In this document: one piece after another, positions 59,809 through 64,000 of the stretch | Layout of the letters: each line of letters starts with the position of its first letter | Numbering within the stretch: position 1 is the first letter of the stretch | Assembly: GCA_046350555.1 (NCBI GenBank) | Contig: JAXMAF010000027.1 | Coordinates: 4,082-68,081, forward strand | Source of the DNA: JAXMAF01 sp046350555 | GTDB taxonomy: Bacteria > Planctomycetota > Phycisphaerae > Phycisphaerales > SM1A02 | Direction: 5' to 3' | Length of the DNA stretch: 64,000 nt | Notes under the pieces: model-generated | The model's database searches: none | Told to the model about the DNA's origin: nothing | What the model saw: the letters and a program-made list of their open reading frames with translations, nothing else | Position numbers and translations under genes: made by a program

Positions 59809-62120
59809 GCGCGGCTTGCGCGACGCTTCCGGCGGCGATCGATCGACTCGCGCTCCTCGAGTGGCTTCGCCCTAACTGCGAGCCCGATCGGGTTGCGCTC
59901 CTCTATCCCAAGCGCGGCGGCGATCTCTCGCCCGGATGGGTGATGTCGCAGGCCGACGCCGAGCGGGCGCTCGCTTCCTATCGCGATGGCACCCTGCCGA
60001 CGGAGTCGTTCCAGTCGATCACCAAGAGCGGCAAGGCGTACCGCATCAAGGGCGCGGTGCGCCTTGGACTCGTGCCGCATCGCAACGGACGCGTGCTTGC
60101 GTTCTGCGTCGACCTCGACGACCACGCCGGTGACGGCGGCACGGTCCATCTCGGCGATGCGGTCGCCCGCTTTCTCGGTGCCGAGCCGATCGTCTTCACT
60201 TCGAAGGGAGGCAAGGGGCTCCACTGCTTCTTCCGGCTCGCGCAGCCGATCGAAGCGGATGCCTTCGTCGTATGGTCGCGCGCCTGGGGGTTCAACCGAC
60301 AGGGCGAGCCCGAGGTCTTCCCGAAGACGACGAAGAACACGCAGGCGTGGCTTCCGAACGAGCCGAACGATCATGGCGGCGATGCCTACGTCTCCGGGAC
60401 ATTCGATTCGTGCGTGGTGACGGCAATGCCGATCGCGCCGTCCACGAAACTGACAACGGCGACGCTCCACTTCCTGCGCGGGTTCGTCCGGCAGCCGGGC
60501 CGCAATGAGGCGCTCAACAAGTCGGCGTTCGAGCTTGGCAGGAAGCGCGTGCCCCGCGCCGACGCATCGAGGCTCTGCATGGCGGGAGCGCGGCTCTGTG
60601 GACTCGATGCAGAGGAACCGGAGCAGACACGGACGACGTTCGAGAGCGGGTTCGAGGCGGGTGCCAAGTCGGCCCCGGACGGCGATGCGCCTGACGGTGA
60701 TGAAGGCGTCGATCCGGTCCCGAAGTTTCGGCGGCTCGACGGCATCGGCAATGGCGAGCGCTTCATCGACCAGCACGGCCGCAACGTGCGCTTCAGCTAC
60801 GAGCTCGATTCCTGGCTCGTCTGGACCGGCAAGCGATGGTCGCTCGACGCGCAGTCCGCCGTCGAGTCGATGGCGAAGAAGACGGCTCGCCTCATCCTCA
60901 AGGAGATGGAGCGGGCGCTCGACGAGGCACGCGAGGCGGGCAAGACCGACGACGAGCTTGAAGCGATCGAGTCGGCCTATCGCAAGCAGTACGTCTCGGC
61001 CGCACGCGTCCACGGCGTCCGCGACATGCTCACGATGGCGCAGTCGGAGCCGGGCGTGAAGGTGACCGTCTCGCAGATCGACGCGAGCCCGATGCTCCTC
61101 AACGTCCGCAACGGGACGATCGACCTGACGACGGGCAGGCTCCGGCCGCACGATCGATCCGATGGCATCACGAAGATCGCGCCGGCGACGTTCGATCCTG
61201 ATGCGGACTCAACGCTCTGGCAGTCATTCCTCGACCGCATCTTCGCCGGCGACGAGGAACTGATCGCCTACATCCAGCGCGCCGTCGGCTACTCGCTCAC
61301 CGGCCAGGTCGGTGAGCAGTGCCTCTTCTTCCTCCACGGCACTGGGCAGAACGGCAAGTCGGTCTTCATCCAGACGCTGCTGGCCGTTCTCGGCGAGTAC
61401 GCCCAGAAGGCGCCGACCGAGATGATCATGAAGCAGGATCGGGCGTCTGGCGGCGGCGCGACGCCCGACATGGCGAGGCTGCGAGGCGTTCGACTGGCGG
61501 TCACCGCCGAGCTCGACGAGAACCAGCGGATGGGCGAGGCGCGCGTGAAGGACCTCACCGGTGCGGATCGAGTCGTCGCGCGGAAGCTCTACTGCGATCC
61601 CGTCGAGTTCGATCCGACGCACAAGCTTTGGATCTACGGCAACCACAAGCCGTCGATCCGGGGCACCGATGACGGCATCTGGCGTCGCATGCGCCTCGTC
61701 CCGTTCGCGGTGACGATCCCCAACGCCGAGAAAGACCCTCGCCTCATCGAGAAGCTCTCCGCCGAGCGCGACGGCATCCTCGCTTGGGCCGTCCGCGGGT
61801 GCATCGAATGGCAGCGCGACGGGCTCGGCCTGCCGCACGCCGTAGCTAGCGCGACGGATGCCTACCGCAGCGAGAGCGATCGGCTTGCGGCGTTCCTCGA
61901 GGAGTGCTGCGTCGTTGGCCAGTGGGCGAGCATCGGCAAGAGCGATCTCTACTCGACCTACGAGGCGTGGTGCCGTGAGTCGGGCGAGCACGCCATGAGC
62001 AAGCGGTGGCTCGGCATCCGGCTCGCCGAGCGCGGCTTCGCCGACTGTCGCGACAAGCACCAGCGGTCGTGGATCGGACTCGGACTCCTCGAAGGAGGGC
62101 TGCCGCATGCCGCTGGGTGA
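59805..62120 (+). CDS. Primase-polymerase and SF3 (D5-type) helicase fusion
   Basis: The 771-residue product has an archaeo-eukaryotic-type primase region at the N-terminus: FCVDLDDHAGDGGTV near 102, then the nucleotide-binding FTSKGGKGLHCFFRL near 130. A D5/DUF5906-type SF3 helicase follows, with Walker A LHGTGQNGKSV near 511, RLAVTAELDENQRM near 565 and KLWIYGNHKPSIRGTDDGIWRRM near 608. Fusions of this kind start replication of phages, plasmids and integrative elements. ATG 59805 overlaps the helicase stop (ATGA). The heptamer cluster beginning at its stop may be the origin it uses. Confidence 0.92.
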   Translation: MSAACATLPAAIDRLALLEWLRPNCEPDRVALLYPKRGGDLSPGWVMSQADAERALASYRDGTLPTESFQSITKSGKAYRIKGAVRLGLVPHRNGRVLAFCVDLDDHAGDGGTVHLGDAVARFLGAEPIVFTSKGGKGLHCFFRLAQPIEADAFVVWSRAWGFNRQGEPEVFPKTTKNTQAWLPNEPNDHGGDAYVSGTFDSCVVTAMPIAPSTKLTTATLHFLRGFVRQPGRNEALNKSAFELGRKRVPRADASRLCMAGARLCGLDAEEPEQTRTTFESGFEAGAKSAPDGDAPDGDEGVDPVPKFRRLDGIGNGERFIDQHGRNVRFSYELDSWLVWTGKRWSLDAQSAVESMAKKTARLILKEMERALDEAREAGKTDDELEAIESAYRKQYVSAARVHGVRDMLTMAQSEPGVKVTVSQIDASPMLLNVRNGTIDLTTGRLRPHDRSDGITKIAPATFDPDADSTLWQSFLDRIFAGDEELIAYIQRAVGYSLTGQVGEQCLFFLHGTGQNGKSVFIQTLLAVLGEYAQKAPTEMIMKQDRASGGGATPDMARLRGVRLAVTAELDENQRMGEARVKDLTGADRVVARKLYCDPVEFDPTHKLWIYGNHKPSIRGTDDGIWRRMRLVPFAVTIPNAEKDPRLIEKLSAERDGILAWAVRGCIEWQRDGLGLPHAVASATDAYRSESDRLAAFLEECCVVGQWASIGKSDLYSTYEAWCRESGEHAMSKRWLGIRLAERGFADCRDKHQRSWIGLGLLEGGLPHAAG

Positions 62121-62322
62121 CACATACGGGCGATCGATGACGCAAGGTGACGCATCGGAAACGCGATGTGTCACCCGTCAACTGTTGGCAACTGCACGAC
62201 TTGCGCTGCGGGTGACGCAAATGACACAAATCGGCCTCTCTACGCATGGCGCGGGCGCGCACACGCGCACGCACGCGCATGCAAAAGTCCCGTTTCTCGG
62301 CGTCACTTGTGTCATGCGTCAC
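62115..62322. other. Iteron-like cluster, candidate replication origin or operator
   Basis: Eight TGACRCA heptamers occur: + at 62118, 62138, 62148, 62213, 62222 and - at 62167, 62308, 62315. GGGTGACACAT (62115-62125) has a perfect inverted copy at 62166-62176, and the pair at 62211-62229 is mirrored at 62308-62323. Between the last two pairs lies an alternating GC/AC stretch. The rest of this 600-nt gap to 62722 holds no gene I can support. Confidence 0.6.
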
Positions 62323-62721
62323 CGGCCGTCGACAACGCGGCGCGTTGGCCCACGTGGCGGCCGGTTGGATCGAGCCGAGGACCGTCGCCGCCAATGCCCT
62401 GACGCCTCTTGGGCGAACGTAGGCGATCCGGCCACGAACGTTGACGATCGTAGGTACTTCCCCGGCCTGAGCGGCCCGAACCCCCGCACGGAAGACCCGC
62501 AATACCCGACTGGGTTTGTTGCGCTGGACCGAACCCGCCCCCGGAACGCCCGGACGCCTCGCGTGGCCCGCCACGTTGGCGACCGTTCCGCCGTTCCCGC
62601 TCGCCCCGCCAACCGCCGCCCCCTCGTTCCCGACGCGCCCCGTGGCGACGTCGTGGCCCGCTCCTGACCCCGACCTCCACCCGCGCCCCGGACGGCGTGG
62701 CCAACCGCAAGGACGCTCCCC

Positions 62722-64000
62722 ATGCAGATCGAACTCCGACCGCTCGCCGACATCCGCCCGTACGAGGCCAACCCGCGCATCAACGACGACGCGGTCGAGG
62801 CCGTCGCCGCGTCGCTCAAGCAGTTCGGCTTCCGCCAGCCGATCGTCGTCGATGAGGCGGGCGTCATCGTCTGCGGCCACACGCGATGGAAGGCGGCGCA
62901 GCGACTCGCGCTCGACAAGGTGCCCGTGCATGTCGCTCGCGACCTCACGCCCGAGCAGATCCGTGCCTACCGCATCGCCGACAACAAGACCGCCGAGCTT
63001 GCCGAGTGGGACATGGACCTCCTCGCGGTCGAACTCGGTGCGCTCCGCGAACTCGACATCGACCTCGCGTCGCTCGGCTTCGACGAGGACGACCTCGCGA
63101 AGATCTTCGCGGGCGACATCAAGGACGGGCTCACCGATCCGGACTCGATCCCCGCGCAGCCTGATGCGGCGACCACGCGGCCCGGCGATCTCTGGCTGCT
63201 CGGCGAGCACCGACTCCTCTGCGGCGACAGTTCATCGCCGACCGATGTCGATCGCCTGCTCGGTGGCCAGCCGATCCACCTCGTCAACACCGACCCGCCG
63301 TACAACGTGAAGGTCGAGCCGCGCTCGAACAACGCGATCGCGGCGGGCCTGTCGACCTTCCATCCGGTGAAGCAGGACGGGCCGAACCACCATCGGAAGT
63401 TCGACGTCGCCCGCCACCCGGAGAAGGTGAAGGCAACGCACGATCGGCTTCGCGCGAAGGACCGCTTCCTCGCCAACGACTGCGTGAGCGACGCGGAGTT
63501 CGACCGCCTCCTTGTGGCGTGGTTCGGGAACATCGCTCGGGTGCTCCAGGCAGGCCGGGGGTTCTACATCTGGGGCGGCTACGCCAACTACGCGAACTAC
63601 CCGCCGGTCCTCAAGGCATGCGAGCTGTACTGCAGCCAGTGCATCGTGTGGGACAAGCAGCATCCTGTGCTGACGCGCAAGGACTTCATGGGCGCGTTCG
63701 AGATCGCGTTCTACGGCTGGCGCGAGGGCGCAGCGCATCTCTACCTCGGGCCCAACAACGCGACCGACCTCTGGCACGTCAAGAAGGTGAATCCGCAGTC
63801 GATGGTGCACCTAACCGAGAAGCCTGTCGAGCTCGCGGTGAGGGCGATGACGTACTCGTCGCGCCCGGGCGAGAACGTGCTCGACCTCTTCGGTGGATCG
63901 GGATCGACGCTCATCGCGGCAGAGCAGACCGGGCGTCGCGCGTTCCTCATGGAACTCGACGCGCTCTACTGCGACGTCATCGTTCAGCGCTACGAGGAGT
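62722..64000 (+). CDS. ParB-domain DNA methyltransferase, cut by the window edge
   Basis: The visible 426 residues have an N-terminal ParB/Srx-like domain (LADIRPYEANPRI, then VIVCGHTRWKAAQRL) and a DNA methyltransferase domain. The catalytic DPPY is near 192 (NTDPPYNV), and the SAM-binding motif LDLFGGSGSTLIAAEQ is near 387. The order (catalytic before SAM motif) marks a class beta N6-adenine or N4-cytosine enzyme. Such fusions are common in phages, usually without a cognate nuclease, and may protect element DNA. ATG 62722 has an AAGGA site upstream. No stop is reached before 64000. Confidence 0.92.
   Translation, partial: MQIELRPLADIRPYEANPRINDDAVEAVAASLKQFGFRQPIVVDEAGVIVCGHTRWKAAQRLALDKVPVHVARDLTPEQIRAYRIADNKTAELAEWDMDLLAVELGALRELDIDLASLGFDEDDLAKIFAGDIKDGLTDPDSIPAQPDAATTRPGDLWLLGEHRLLCGDSSSPTDVDRLLGGQPIHLVNTDPPYNVKVEPRSNNAIAAGLSTFHPVKQDGPNHHRKFDVARHPEKVKATHDRLRAKDRFLANDCVSDAEFDRLLVAWFGNIARVLQAGRGFYIWGGYANYANYPPVLKACELYCSQCIVWDKQHPVLTRKDFMGAFEIAFYGWREGAAHLYLGPNNATDLWHVKKVNPQSMVHLTEKPVELAVRAMTYSSRPGENVLDLFGGSGSTLIAAEQTGRRAFLMELDALYCDVIVQRYEE

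Overview
This is a high-GC (about 65-70% by eye) bacterial chromosome window with strongly G/C-biased third codon positions and genes on both strands. The gene set (a DUF1080 sugar-hydrolase-like protein, futalosine hydrolase, a secreted SRPBCC protein, zinc-ribbon membrane proteins, an acyl-CoA mutase large subunit without its B12 domain) is most like Planctomycetota, perhaps the Phycisphaerae. That assignment is an inference from gene content, not from a marker-gene tree.

Layout. 1-16.7 kb is ordinary chromosome: methylisocitrate lyase and (methyl)citrate synthase (propionate/methylcitrate cycle), a CpcT/CpeT-like lipoprotein, molybdate transporter parts modBC, a DUF4139 protein, a PAC2-family protein, a fused MsrB-MsrA, a secreted subtilisin and a GntR-ABC transporter operon. 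16.8-25.4 kb is a diversity-generating retroelement (DGR), the most interesting system here. In order it holds a 1067-residue DUF4062-NACHT-FGE target gene with variable region VR1, an avd accessory gene, the template repeat TR, a DGR-type reverse transcriptase, and a second 1055-residue DUF4062-NACHT-FGE target with VR2. Every TR/VR substitution I could align falls on a TR adenine. A Phd/PIN toxin-antitoxin pair follows. 26.2-45.9 kb is chromosome again: a 17-bp tandem array, 3-hydroxybutyryl-CoA dehydrogenase, acyl-CoA mutase, hisS, DUF1080, mqnB, two zinc-ribbon membrane proteins, a broken DUF456 gene, a large MscK-like channel and several unrecognised genes.

45.96-64 kb begins at an initiator tRNA-Met gene and looks like an integrated element. 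It carries a restriction-modification cassette with a controller-type regulator, a large serine recombinase with its usual DUF2924 and HTH partners, a two-gene module of unknown function, a sigma-like protein, and a phage-like replication and recombination operon (Cas4-like nuclease, Sak4-like ATPase, DUF669-like protein, ERCC4 nuclease, RecD-like helicase, primase-SF3 helicase). The operon ends at an iteron-like cluster of TGACRCA heptamers and a ParB-methyltransferase fusion cut by the right edge. No phage structural genes are in the window, so the type of element is open.

A 104-bp dispersed element with 17-bp terminal inverted repeats occurs six times plus one fragment in the chromosomal parts, and not in the DGR or the island. 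Three copies lie inside genes, all read in the same frame, inserting a similar peptide of about 35 residues into unrelated proteins.

Several genes carry single-base frame breaks (acyl-CoA mutase twice, the DUF669-like gene, the gene at 35.5 kb, the first DGR target) and one has an in-frame stop (DUF456). Assembly error must be excluded before these are read as biology.
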